Counted from the first letter of the stretch, positions 39,101 to 54,100 are shown. The stretch is DNA of 64,000 nt from Siphonodentalium dalli (GCA_032622095.1 CP136069.1:186049122-186113121); one strand, 5' to 3'. Program-made: numbers and translations. The notes: a model not told the origin generated them from the sequence alone.

Positions 39101-42100
39101 ATATAAATCATAATATAAAATATATTGGTTACATGAATGGACCGCCTCAGAATTCCGTTAAGATAAGTAATTCTTCAAATTATTACAATGAACTACGGCT
39201 TATAAATTACTGCAGGTTTCTCATTCGCCACACCAGAATGCTTCTAAATGCGGATCAAAGCTAAGAGTGCGTGGCACAGCCATTGTTCATAGACATTTTA
39301 CAGATAGCGAGAATGATGCATGCTGGGAACGAAAGCATCCACAGCAAAGCCATGTGCTTACGGGGGCATGCGTTTATTATAGGGGATTTATGGTGGGCCT
39401 ATAAAACTAATTATAACTTTGTTATCTGTCATAGTTTATGCGTGAAATTTTAAACATATATACCTGGACATCTACCCCTTCCAGAATGTTGAAAAACATT
39501 TTCAGTTGCTCATCGTATTTTTATAGACGAAATAGTCCGAAATTCCAGAAAATTGCGCTAACTGCTCAATGTTTTAATGTGTTACAAAACGTCTGATAAA
39601 AATAGTTCTATCGGGAATATTCACACCATTTTTTTTCAGAGAACATAGTGTAAATATAGTCCTATCGGGATATCGTAAAGGAGATTAATTAAACCCCTCA
39701 GACTGCCGAAACTGACGACATTAAATTCGCTTTTTCGTGTCCCGCGGAAATGAAACTTGTCTGTCCATTGATGACGTTATTTATTTGACATAGTATTTTT
39801 TTCTTCTGTTGTATTTGAACACTTGTTGCACGCGCAGGCTGCACGATCATAATAACTTCAACCGATAAGCGCCGACTGATACCCGCGCAACAGTTTGTCT
39901 CAAATAAATTGTTATCAAAACGCAGGTTTATGGCCGCGGACATAAGCCGATTAAGTGTAATGTAATTTATCCATGAATTTGACTGAAAAATTGTGATTCT
40001 ATCACCATTAGCCACGAAAATGGGACCTCTAAACAGGCAAGTTTGATTTTCGGCGGACACGAACAAGCGAATTTATTGTCGGCAGTTTCGGCAGTCTGAG
40101 GGTTAATTAATCCCGAATTAAACGGAACTACTTTACGATAGTCCGATAGGACTATGTTTACTCTATGCATGTTCTCTGAAAAAATAGTGTGAATATTCCC
40201 GATAGAACTCTTTTTATCAGACGTTGTGTAACACCTTAAAACATTGAGCGGTTATAGCGCAAACCGAAATGTGTTGTCTTGCAAGATATCCCACCGCTTT
40301 AGCTAAATTTACCTTCCTACAATATCCATAAAGAGGATCATATATTATATACCCACGGTTTTAATTATAGAATATAAAATATATTGGTTTCGCGAATGAC
40401 CAACTCAGAATTCCGTTAAAATAACAATAACAACCAGCACCTATAACGAACCGTTTTACTGGACTTGGCCTACTGGTCGCGTAGTTCCGACTTTTAAATA
40501 AACGGAATTTCCAACTCTATAAATAAAAGCCCCACAATGCATTCGCCCTGTCCACCACGCAATATCAAAATCTCAGCAGCTAGATACACCACAGGTGGCG
40601 TAATAAATGCTCTTTATTATTTCCATATCAGGAATACAGTAACAAACAAGACAGCAGTAAAATAAATGGGGACAAAAAGTTAGTGTAATCATGTATGAAA
40701 TTTCCAACTGTTAAAATTCTTTATAACAGTTGTGACTCCCACCCCCTCAAAATACCTCCATCATTCGATCCCCGTCCCCATCATAATGGGGACAATAATT
40801 ACTAGTTGGGATACCAGGCAATGGTAACCATGTATTTTAACCTTTATGTTGTAGTGTAATAATGTATGAAATTTCCAACTACATGTGCATTAACTTTTTT
40901 TTACAAAAGTTGTGAATCATACACACTCAAAATCTAACTTCCACCCCCACCCCACTACACTGTCCCTTCCACTTAAAAACATTCTGGAGATCAAGTTGGC
41001 CACAGGTGTTCAGTTATTTTATACCATGACTCCCTATTGTACTGTGTACAAACATGCTATATAATATATTTGTGCTGTGCACCCTACTGTGTGTGAACAG
41101 GAGTCCGACCGTGGGTAACACGTTTCTACTGTGGGTAACACGTTTTAATGGCATTTCAATGGTTAAAGTTTATACCCATAGTAGAACTACATCCGAGTTG
41201 ACCTTTCATTAACCTTCCATGACCTCGATCAAAATCACTCTATTTTTAAAATGTAGCGCCTCGCGATGAAAACAATTTGATACTTTCGATTCAATTGAAT
41301 ATTATACTCACTAATGCGATAAAAACGAACAGTTATTTCCGTGGAAATCACATCCAGATCAACAAATTGAACATATATTTCAAGAAATAGACGTAAAAAA
41401 CTCGAACAACAAACGGTGGATTTCAAAATGACTTTCGTGGTTTCCTGTTCACTGTACGGCGGAGAAAAAAAAGTTCCCGCAATGTGTTATATTTATATTC
41501 ATTAAATTCGTATTCCCATATATATATTCATGTTGTTTATTTATGGCGGTTTCATCATGATTACAGTTTATTGTGAATTGGCTACAATGATACCATATTC
41601 GTACAATTGAATGTTGACCTAATTCAATGTATCAATACGCCTGATCAGCTGTGATAGTGTACGTCGATGTACGGCCAAGTGTGGGGAACACAACGGGGAT
41701 GATTGTGAATGGTGCGACAGAATCATCTTAATTTAAGTGGGTTTATTTCGATTTCATAGCAGTTGTTGCTCCTGTACCGGTCATGGTATAAACAAAATAC
41801 ACACGTAGTGTTTCTGAATACCAAATTTACACCACTCGTGGGATTGATGATTTACCACACTCGCTAAAGCTCGTGTGGTAAACCATCAATCCCACTCGTG
41901 GTGTAAATTTGGTATTCAGAAACACTACGTGTGTATTCTATATATACCCCACGTGTCTTGGACTGTTGCCAAATTCACAGTGCTCCATTAGAGGGCCTGC
42001 TTGGACTGTTGCCAAATTCACAATGTTAACTGCAGAGAGGTTGTATGTTATTGGAGACGTTCTAATATGACAATAGGCTGGCCTAATTAACGAACCATGC

Positions 42101-45100
42101 ACAGCTAAATACACACAAGCAACTTTTAATCTTCAAATAGATACAATTGTCGGCCTCCAAAATTCAATATACTTTCTTATATACAAACAAACATTGAACT
42201 CATACCATTGTTTCACTTAACCAAAATAGCGAATTTCCCCAAAAGAACGCATATAGACTGCGCATGCAGAAAATAAAAGATGGCCGTTACTACAAAAAAA
42301 ACAGACATGCGCACTCCAATTAAAATTACCCATAATTCAGTTCACTACACCAGGGGCTCCCAACAGGTTATACAATGTTTTCAGGCTATCAGATTATTTA
42401 TATTTTCGACTTTAAGTTTACAATTTGAGCCTGTCCTCACTCTATCGATACGATTTATCATAAACATATTATACACCAGTGGCGTTAACTTTACATCTTC
42501 GGCATCTACGTGATTATATCGGTACGATTCAGTAAGGTACAAACAATCTCCATAAAATACAGCAGGGGCTCCCAATAGGTTATTCCCATTTATTATGGGC
42601 TCCCAATAGGTTATACAATATTTTCAGGCTATCAGATTATTTATATTTTCAACAACATATTATTACACCGGTGACTTTAAGTTTACAATTTGAGCCTGTC
42701 CTGACTCTATCGATAGGATTTATCATATTTTCATAAACGTATTATACACCGCTGGCGTTAACTTTACAATTTCGGCATCTACGTGATTATATCGGTACGA
42801 TTGAGTAAGGTACAAACAATCTCCAAGAATACATTCGCCCTGTACTCCATGCGATATAAAAAAACCAAATGCTAGTAACACCACACTAGGTGGCGTAATG
42901 AACACGATATGTGTATATTAAGCGTTAACGATGCACGATCTTCTCTTCCAAGAAAGTTTTATATAGATTCTGGTGTATAAAACAATAGATATGAATAGAG
43001 GACCCCAGCGCAAAGTTTATTTCAATAAAACATTTATTTAGGATTTCTTATCAACCCGCGGTGCAGTTTTATGGGTTATTTTTTGGAACAAGAATCCACG
43101 CGAAAACGTTAAGAGCTCTTTTTAGCACGCTGAACCAATGCAAATTGCATTTCATTTATATATTGACCGCAAATTACGATAAAAATAAATCTATTAATTT
43201 ATTACGACATTATTCATGAATAGTATATGTATATATACTTTTCATTTTGATCTGTATTTTTGTAATAAACTAGCAATTGTTAGTCTTGAAGTAGGGATTT
43301 ATAAAACATATGTTGTTCATAGAAGGTCTGTCGGGAATAGATAGACCATTATTAACCCTCTATATACTATATGGATTCTCCCAGTCAGGAATGGTATATT
43401 GTTGATTTGGAGGGGTGTTGAGGTGATAAAATCAGATGACCGATAAATAAAAGTGCAGAAGGAGCCCTATTTATTGTGGAAAATGCTTAGATAGTAAGTT
43501 TAACAATTTGTTGAACTTATTATCTGAACAATTTTCTATGGAATAACTTTTCATAAATTATGCTTTAGTATATAGGTTAACTGGCCGAACTGCTCTTTAT
43601 CATAATCAAATGGTTTCCATAGTTACAGGAGATACCACAATGACACCAGTACTTTGCCCCCAGTCCCACTACATGTATATGTAACAATTATATGAATTTA
43701 ACATATTTATACAGTTTATACAATTAGACGAATACATATGTTTAAATTAAACTAACTGGCTTCATTGATATATTCTTACCGCGTTGTTTCCGTGGTTTCA
43801 GATACTTGGTGAGATACTGAACATTTTCCCTACCGGCGTTCATGGTAACCTCTTGTGGTTTCAGATAAATGGCGAGACACTGAATGTGTTCGCTACTGGC
43901 GGCCATGGTCACCTCTTGGCGCGTGGAATGAATATCCACATTGAACGTGATGGCCAGGAGCTCGAACCGCTCTTATCCGACGAAAACTTTGATTTCAACT
44001 TCCAGCAAATACGCATGCTCAGAAATATATCAACAGTTCAGCCGGTAATATATTTGGTTTATTGTTTTTTGTTTTGTTTTATTCCATGCCAATATGGCAC
44101 ACGAACACCGGTGTCCTGGGCTGGCAGAAACACCACACCGGCTCCCTGGGCTGACACGAACACCAGGCCGGCTCCCTGGTCTCACAGAAAATAATCCTGC
44201 ATAAAGAGTCGACAGGTAACCGATATAGGATCGTCGGACTGGTTATGGATTTAATCCCCAGAGGTCGTTATTTGGTGGGATAATCTGGATTCCGATTACG
44301 GATTAGTCCCCGTACGACGTGGTTCGGTAAACGAACAGACCAGAATCAGTAAACGCGAACAGACCGTAATCGTAATCAATCGTTATTTCGTCGTAAACCA
44401 GATTCTGATTCCGATTACGGACTCGAACGTTCATAATGTAAACAAACCGAGATTTCGCCACCCCGGAGTTTAAAAACACAACAAAAGATAAGAATCCGTC
44501 CCTTGTGTACACATTATTGCAGAATATAAACGATGCCGGTGACGCCATTGCCCGATTCGTCATCTCCGGTTTAAACCTCCGAGTTTAAACCTGGTTTAAA
44601 CCCCCAATGGCGGTCCAGCCAAACCGGGTCTAAGTGGGCGTTTTTGTCGTTTAGTAGCCAGCTGATTGATAACTCCAGTCGGTGATATGAGCATGCAGTC
44701 CAACTACCCTGTTACCAAGCGGAACAATAGGCAGACTGATGTAATGCTTACTGACACGTCCTCAATTATTGCGTGCGAATGATTCAACTGTGACACGATA
44801 ACACCAGTCTGCAGTCGCCACTTAGATACGCCCTCACTCGAGATAATTTATAGCTCCACCCTTTGACTGATAGTTTGACAATTCTAAACCGCGACGAAGA
44901 AAAGACGGATTCGTCATCTCAGGTTTAGCCTCGGTAAAGATGGTTTAGCTGGACCGCCGAATTAGATGGTTTAGTTGCCGGTTTAAGCTTATAAAACACA
45001 AAAACAATATCGAAATTGACAAAAACTTATACCCACACACTTTATAGGTGTGAGTGCCTCTCGCATAGACATTTCCAATCAAGATATGTTCGCTGTCGTT

Positions 45101-48100
45101 ATTATTGATTTTCGCAATCAATAAAACGAGGCGGTCCGCATTAGGAAAGTACGATTAATTATCTCGACGATACAGAGACACTACTACTAAACCGCTGGTC
45201 TGGCTGGACCAGGTTTAAACCAGAGATGACGAATGCGTCACTTAGACCTGCGGTCTCGGGTTTAAACCACGGATTTAGCTGACTCACGGCGGTATAAACC
45301 TAGAGGTTTACGTAGACCAGGTTTAAACCTGAGATGACGAATCCGGCCCATAAGTTTGAAAACGAATCAAATAAATCTCGAAGATTTTTCCAAATTTAGA
45401 TACAAACTGCTACCACCGTGTTGATTACAACATAGCGCTCGCTTATCCTGGCCACTCAACATTTCGGCGTTTAGTGGTTCACAGTGAATGACTCTCCAAT
45501 AATATAACCGCCATGGTGTTGATTGTTTGTTTATCGCACACTCTTTACATACTTTATATACGGCGTTGATTGTTTTTCTTATCGCAAATACTTTACCAAA
45601 GTCCACTTAAACTGTTCTGTTCAATCGTCCAGTTTCCGGATTTGTTTGCGAAGTCTTTCTCTTACTCAAGCAGTATATTATACTGTAGTGCTGGATCATG
45701 TAAAGAACTTTATATTCCAAGGTGACTTCCCTTATCAGACAATTCTCAAAAAAGTTGTGAAAATCACAAAAAAGAAATCAAAACAACTTTTCAAAATAAC
45801 TTCACGTTCTATCGGTGTTACAATATGTCTGATAATGAACTCCATCACTGTATGTTCTCGTATATATCTTCAAATTTTATAGTTGAGGAACCGTCTGTTG
45901 TGGACATTAATAAACAACCACGATGTTGATGTGTTCCTCTACTTGGACGGGCTATATATAGAGACGACTTTCTTGCTATGATATTCGTGCGCGGGACAGA
46001 GGACCCACACCTGACATACCCGACCCAGAGATGACATAATTTGATAATTGATGTAACAGTATCTTATTACGTGCCTATCTACAGACTAATGACGAATACA
46101 TTCCATATGTAACATTAACACGATTTGTGATGGTGTATAATAGTGAGCTCTGCCTAGAATTAATCCCCACGCGTGTGACAATCGACTATACAAGCATACG
46201 AATGTGACTGATTCATACAACCAACCATATAGCACATATGGGTATAAATTATTTTGTAGGATACAGGTGCTATATATTAATTATTACTCGATAACTTAAT
46301 GATTATTTTTTGTTTTTTGTTTTGTTTTGTTTTGTTTTTGCATTTGTTTCCATGGCAACCGAATTGAAAGGAAATGAGTTACGAGCTACCGGCGTTCAAT
46401 ATTGTTCTCTGTGCAACCAAATTGTGGTGGAATGGGTTATTTTTGCTCAATAAATTTCCAGTGCAACCAAAGTTTGACGGAAAGAGTTACAGTTTGCTTT
46501 TTTTATTTTAGGGGGATCTAATTGTGATGGAATGTGTCTATGACTCAACTGAGAGGAGCAGACCGACCGTAGTAAGTAAGCATAGATGTGACCCGCCATA
46601 TAAAATCCAGTCGGAAGTCGGGATTTTTTTACCCTGTGCCAATGCATTCTCTTATATATGCGAGTCGACCATAGGTCGCCTCGCATATATAAGAGAATGC
46701 ATTGGCCTAACAATTTTTTATCATGTTCTTTAAATAAATGTTTCTTACAATTTTTAGGACATAAAATAAAAAAAACATCCATTACCCTGCAGGGAGCCCC
46801 ACAAATATATAGAAGCACATAGAAGAGTGTCGTCTGCTCATTTTTGTCTGGGGCTCTGTATGGGTGAAATTTTAAAATTGTTAAAGAATACAAGAACAAA
46901 TTATTAAAATTGTAAAAAATTGTTAGGCCAATGCATTCTCTTATATATGCGAGGCGACCTATGGTCGACTCGCATATATAAGAGAATGCATTGGCACAGG
47001 GTAAAAAAAATCCCGACTTCCGACTGGATTTGATATGGCGGGTCACAGATGTACATTTCCCTCATATGTTCCAATCAATGGAGTGCGATTCTCGATAGAG
47101 CGGGATATTTGACTCCAATTCCAACCTTTTGTTCGTATATCTTTAGAACATTTTGATTAAATATGTCGTTTCAAAACTTCTTAGGTGGAATATTTGTAAA
47201 CATAGATGTTTCATCGAAATGATGTTGTAGTAAGTGCAGTTTTAATTAAAATTAGACTCGATCAAGTTACGCGTTACAGAGTCTAAAGGGTGTCGCTATC
47301 ATTCACATTACCGCCGCTACAATAGCTTCTACATATATTACCTGTAGTATGTCGTTACATTCACATTACCGCCGCTACAATAGCTTCTACATATATTACC
47401 TGTAGTATGTCGTTACATTCACATTACCGCCGCTACAATAGCTTCTACATATATTACCTGTAGTATGTCGTTACATTCACATTACCGCCGCTACAATAGC
47501 TTCTACATATATTACCTGTAGTATGTCGTTACATTCACATTACCGCCGCTACAATAGCTTCTACATATATTACCTGTAGTATGTCGTTACATTCACATTA
47601 CCGCCACTACAATAGCTTCTACATATATTACCTGTAGTATGTCGTTACATTCACATTACCGCCGCTACAATAGCTACTACACATATGTGACCCGCCATAT
47701 CAAATCCAGTCGGAAGTCGGGATTTTTTTTTACCCTGTGCCAATGCATTCTCTTATATATGCGAGTCGACCATAGGTCGCCTCGCATATATAAGAGAATG
47801 CATTGGCCTAACAATTTTTTACAATTTTAAAAATTTGTTCTTGTATTCATTAACAATTTTATAAGTTCACCCATACAGAGCCCCAGACAAACATGAGCAG
47901 ACGACACTCTTCTATGTGCTTCTATATATGTGTGGGGCTCCCTGCCGGGTAATGGGTGTTTTTTTTATTTTATGTCCTAAAAATTGTAAGAAACATTTAT
48001 TTAAAAAACATGATAAAAAATTGTTAAGCCAATGCATTCTCTTATATATGCGAGGCGACATATGGTCGACTCGCATATATAAGAGAATGCATTGGCACAG

Positions 48101-51100
48101 GGTAAAAAAATCCCGACTTCCGACTGGATTTGATATGGCGGGTCACATATTACCTGTAGTATGTCGTTACAGCACAAACAGCTTTCCGACTCACATAATG
48201 ATATCTTCTTTCGATTTCGTTTTGTCGAATAACCAGCAGATACCTTGTAAATTCTTGTAAACTTAATTCTATTATTTGTAACAACAGATGTTTCATGGAG
48301 CTTGCTGCAAGTGGTGCAACTGGGAAATAGAGACTCTTTATCGTAACGTTACATGCACGAACAGATAACAGTATGCACGAAATATTTTCACAGGGTGGCC
48401 TGGGGACGAAGGAAGAGATGTGCCTCGGATTTATATGGTACTATCCTAGGTCGGCACTGACACAGTGCGGATCCGTGCCGACCTATAATCTCACCTTCGA
48501 GATGATAGACGCGGGAGTCAGTGAAATGATGGTGGATTATAACTGGTCGGATCCCACCGTGCGGACGTCATTCGATGAGCTGAAGGAGTCCTCGTACCAC
48601 ATCTATCATTGTGAGATCAACGGAACAAAGGTTAGTCACGATGGTCGCCCTCGTACCACATCTATCATTGTGAGATCAACGGAACACAGGTTAGTCACGA
48701 TGGTCGCCCTCGTACCACATCTATCATTGTGAGATCAACGGAACACAGGTTAGTCACGATGGCCGCCCTCGTACCACATCTATCATTGTGAGATCAACGG
48801 AACAAAGGTTAGTCACGATGGTCGCCCTCGTACCACATCTATCATTGTGAGATCAACGGAACACAGGTTAGTCACGATGGCCGCCCTCGTACCACATCTA
48901 TCATTGTGAGATCAACGGAACACAGGTTAGTCACGATGGCCGCCCTCGTACCACATCTATCATTGTGAGATCAACGGAACACAAGTTAGTCACGATGGCC
49001 GCCCTCGTACCACATCTATCATTGTGAGATCAACGGAACACAGGTTAGTCACGATGGCCGCCCTCGTACCACATCTATCATTGTGAGATCAACGGAACAC
49101 ATGTTAGTGAAGGAGTCCTCGTACCACATCTATCATTGTGAGATCAACGGAACACAGGTTAGTCACGATGGTCGCCCTCGTACCACATCTATCATTGTGA
49201 GATCAACGGAACAAAGGTTAGTCACGATGGCCGCCCTCGTACCACATCTATCATTGTGAGATCAACGGAACACATGTTAGTGAAGGAGTCCTCGTACCAC
49301 ATCTATCATTGTGAGATCAACGGAACAAAGGTTAGTCACGATGGTCGCCCTCGTACCACATCTATCATTGTGAGATCAACGGAACAAAGGTTAGTCACGA
49401 TGGCCGCCCTCGTACCACATCTATCATTGTGAGATCAACGGAACAAAGGTTAGTGAAGGAGTCCTCGTACCACATCTATCATTGTGAGATCAACGGAACA
49501 AAGGTTAGTCACGATGGCCGCCCTCGTACCACATCTATCATTGTGAGATCAACGGAACAAAGGTTAGTCACGATGGCCGCCCTCGTACCACATCTATCAT
49601 TGTGAGATCAACGGAACAAAGGTTAGTGAAGGAGTCCTCGTACCACATCTATCATTGTGAGATCAACGGAACAAAGGTTAGTCACGATGGTCGCCCTCGT
49701 ACCACATCTATCATTGTGAGATCAACGGAACAAAGGTTAGTCACGATGGCCGCCCTCGTACCACATCTATCATTGTGAGATCAACGGAACAAAGGTTAGT
49801 GAAGGAGTCCTCGTACCACATCTATCATTGTGAGATCAACGGAACAAAGGTTAGTCACGATGGCCGCCCTCGTACCACATCTATCATTGTGAGATCAACG
49901 GAACACAGGTTAGTGAAGGAGTCCTCGTACCACATCTATCATTGTGAGATCAACGGAACACAGGTTAGTGAAGGAGTCCTCGTACCACATCTATCATTGT
50001 GAGATCAACTGAACAAAGGTTAGTCACGATGGTCGCCCTCGTACCACATCTATCATTGTGAGATCAACGGAACAAAGGTTAGTCACGATGGTCGCCCTCG
50101 TACCACATCTATCATTGTGAGATCAACGGAACAAAGGTTAGTCACGATGGTCGCCATCGTACCACATCTATCATTGTGAGATCAACGGAACAAAGGTTAG
50201 TCACGATGGTCGCCCTCGTACCACATCTATCATTGTGAGATCAACGGAACAAAGGTTAGTCACGATGGTCGCCCTCGTATCACATCTATCATTGTGAGAT
50301 CAACGGAACAAAGGTTAGTCACGATGGTCGCCCTCGTACCACATCTATCATTGTGAGATCAACGGAACATAGGTTAGTCACGATGGCCGCCCTCATACCA
50401 CATCTATCATTGTGAGATCAACGGAACACAGGTTAGTGAAGGAGTCCTCGTACCACATCTATCATTGTGAGATCAACGGAACAAAGGTACTTAAGGTTAG
50501 TCACGATGGCCGCCCTCATACCACATCTATCATTGTGAGATCAACGGAACACAGGTTAGTGAAGGAGTCCTCGTGCCACATCTATCATTGTGAGATCAAC
50601 GGAACAAAGGTTAGTCACGATGGTCGCCCTCGTACCACATCTATCATTGTGAGATCAACAGAACAAAGGTTAGTCACGATGGCCGCCCTCGTACCACATC
50701 TATCATTGTGAGATCAACGGAACAAAGGTTAGTCACGATGGTCGCCCTCGTACCACATCTATCATTGTGAGATCAACGGAACAAAGGTTAGTCACGATGG
50801 TCGCCCTCGTACCACACCTATCATTGTGAGATCAACGGAACACAGGTTAGTGAAGGAGTCCTCGTACCACATCTATCATTGTGAGATCAACGGAACAAAG
50901 GTTAGTCACGATGGCCGCCCTCGTACCACATCTATCATTGTGAGATCAACGGAACACAGGTTAGTGAAGGAGTCCTCGTACCACATCTATCATTGTGAGA
51001 TCAACGGAACAAAGGTTAGTCACGATGGTCGCCCTCGTACCACATCTATCATTGTGAGATCAACAGAACAAAGGTTAGTCACGATGGCCGCCCTCGTACC

Positions 51101-54100
51101 ACATCTATCATTGTGAGATCAACGGAACACAGGTTAGTGAAGGAGTCCTCGTACCACATCTATCATTGTGAGATCAACGGAACAAAGGTTAGTCACGATG
51201 GTCGCCCTCGTACCACATCTATCATTGTGAGATCAACAGAACAAAGGTTAGTCACGATGGCCGCCCTCGTACCACATCTATCATTGTGAGATCAACGGAA
51301 CACAGGTTAGTGAAGGAGTCCTCGTACCACATCTATCATTGTGAGATCAACGGAACACAGGTTAGTCACGATGATCGCGTCAAACAATTTTACATCCTTC
51401 GTTTAAACATACTTATTAATTTTACCAATTAACGCTCATAAATTACTATTTATTTGGCTTAGGGGGTAAAACATATTCGAGTCGAGAAACCCACCCATCA
51501 AAGCTCAGAGTTATTAGCTATTGATACACCAAATTGTTTTGAACAAAATGTTGATATATAACTCGTTTTGGGACATTTTATGCTATAGTTGACAGTGGTT
51601 AGAAATGTTGTTTGGTAATTAATCATGATAACTGAAACGTCTTTTGAAGAAATGTTGTTGTTGTTGTTGGACTCTGATGATACGGGGACCATCGAATCAG
51701 CTTGTGTACCTTTACACAAACCTAATTACCGAAATAATATGATGACGAGATTGGAGGAGAAGTGCTAGCTTAGATGGACCCCTTAGCTCTCCCGAATACA
51801 TCAACATTGCACTAACTACAACATTTCTTGTAACAGCAGCATGGTAACGGCGCATACATACATAATATAAGCAAACCTGGGATTAGTGTGCCTGTCGTTT
51901 GCAGAATGAAGTCCACAGAGGGTGAATGTAGTGACGCCATCCCGCAAATCGGGCTAGCATCACCAAATTCACCCTCTGGGGACCTCATTTTGTGTGGCCT
52001 CATCTGCATGAAATTGTATGTTTTTATGAAGGATCTTCGTCATACCACTGGTACTGCCTTGCATGGGAACGAGTTATTGGTGCATTAGACTCGATACAAT
52101 TTGCTTTGCCCTTGTCGCTTGGGTCGTCGAAATAGTAGTCCCAAACGTTACTGCATGGAGTTCGCATTTGTTTTGCAACATGTAGTCAAGATTGTTCGAT
52201 TAAAACTCAATTGATTTTAGTAATACGACGAAAAGTCACACGATCACTAATGATAGACACACGATCACTAATGTGACAGAAACAATTTACACATCCTTGT
52301 TATCAACAGCGTTGTCAACCTGGTGTACTCAGCAGCCAGCATTCAGTCTGCACATAATACAAGAAAACCATAATCAGAAATGGTAACGCCCTCAAGATTA
52401 TATTATTAGGCATGAATATAAATTATAAAAAAAAATGGAAAATATATTGGTTACATGAATGCACCGCCTCAGAATTCCGTTAAAACAACTAATCCTTCAA
52501 ATTATTACAAAAAAACTAAGGCTTATTACTGCAGGTTTCTAATTCACCACAGCAGAAGTCTCTAACTGCGGATCAAAAATCGGAGTCATTGTGTTCCCGC
52601 CATAAAATTTTCAACAGTGGTCCAGCCATTGTTGATATCTAAACATTGAAAGCAATTAATGCGGTCATAATAGTTACATACTTATACTGTAACTATCAAT
52701 CCAGCGATGATAGAACAAACCACTATTATGATGATCGTGTCGTTATTTGTTTAGAATACGTATCAATTGACATATACGCACCCGTTCCTCGTTAAAAGTA
52801 ACATATTTCGACCATTTTAGGGGACCTCCGCGAATTCGGGGACCTCCGCAAATAGGAGAACAAACCACTATTATCATGATCGTGTCGTTATTTGTTTAAA
52901 ATACGTATCAATTGACATATACGCACCCGTTCCCTCATTAAAATCAACATATTTCGACAATTTTAGGGGAACTCCGCGAATTCAGTGCCATGAGAGCTCA
53001 GCGCAATCATATCGATGTCAATGCCAATACGTTTTTCAGTTCTGTTAATTGTAATATTCAATTTGTGTTGTGTTATTTAGTGTTGACTGTGAGATAAACA
53101 TTTGTGTGATAAGGGTGCTGGTTGAACAATTTTGTCAACACGAAAAGACAATTTTTTTCTTGAAGTTGTCTTTATTTCCGCTTTGGTTGTGATAAGGAAA
53201 TCAATATTAATATTTTTAACCCCAGCCGTTTCGAGATCGTTTTTCCTTGCTAAAATGTGATTATGTGATAAAATGGATCTCAAATTCGTCGCAGTTATAT
53301 ATATATTCGAAATTTATTAACCTCGTGCCCTAAATTTGATTCGAACCGAGCTTCAGCGAATCTCGTATATAATTGCGACTCATCGGAGATCCGCTATTTA
53401 CGACACCTTCTAGCTTTATCGGAGCTGCTATTAATTAGTATACGGCTCTGGTCTTATATTTATCAATATTATCTTCAATGTTTTGTCCTTATTTTGGTCA
53501 AAAGAGTCATGTTATATGAGGTACGTTTACTTCTATTTAAGCTTAGAATACTGAATCACCTGTAAAACATCAGTACTGCCATATATATAATTTGGCCCCA
53601 ATTACCTCGTGCCGTCTAAAAGTGCTCGAATGGCATTGAGCAAGTGCCTGTTAAATCACGTTGAATAAATCAGCACTCGGGCGCCGAATTTCAAATCGAA
53701 GGCAGACCATGATAAAATAGAGAAATAATATAAATAGAAAAAGAGTTATCGAGGAATTAAAAAAAAAAACTCTTGCATGGGCAGATGACACAATTCAGAG
53801 GAGATAAATCGGGTTATTTTCCAATAGACAAGGACATGGGGATGGTCTGCACTGAATACTTTAATCGTACGCATTCAAATCACTCACGTTTTTGCGATCT
53901 TTCACATCTGTGTCAAATAATTAAATAAGCAGTAATTCCATATTTAATGAGGCCAAATTGACAGTTATGTCTCCCAGATACTTATTATTAAATAAATGCC
54001 ATATTTAATGAGGCCACATTGCCAGTTATGTCCCCCAGATACTTATTATTAAATAAATGCCATATTTTATGAGGCCACATTGACAGTTATGTCCCCCAGA

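Larger units (their letters stand above)
27571..43864. other. Intron 7 (16.3 kb): overview
   Basis: The longest intron. I found no exon between CSPRCTQ (exon 7) and the HxH exon 8, and the phases join directly. It holds CTTAAG clusters, foldback MITEs, an antisense reverse-transcriptase remnant, a homopolymer G run near 33,463-33,473 and dispersed repeats listed separately. Stretches not listed (for example 30,320-31,490, 32,220-32,915, 33,375-34,435, 36,740-39,020 and 42,900-43,790) show nothing I can support. Confidence 0.6.

Noticed and set aside
45523-45882. 119-codon plus-strand frame in intron 8
   Set aside because: No recognisable motif, no splice support, and Lys/Ile/Phe-rich composition as expected from AT-rich sequence.
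46447-47046. 199-codon minus-strand frame
   Set aside because: It is a translation of the TGTGACCC MITE and its flank; the same text appears in the copy at 47,639-48,260.
48631-51116. Open frames such as 49,775-50,002 and 50,412-51,116 with repeated SSYHIYHCEINGTK
   Set aside because: These are tandem copies of the exon 10 end plus donor lying in intron 10. They begin and stop within units and lack the rest of the protein.
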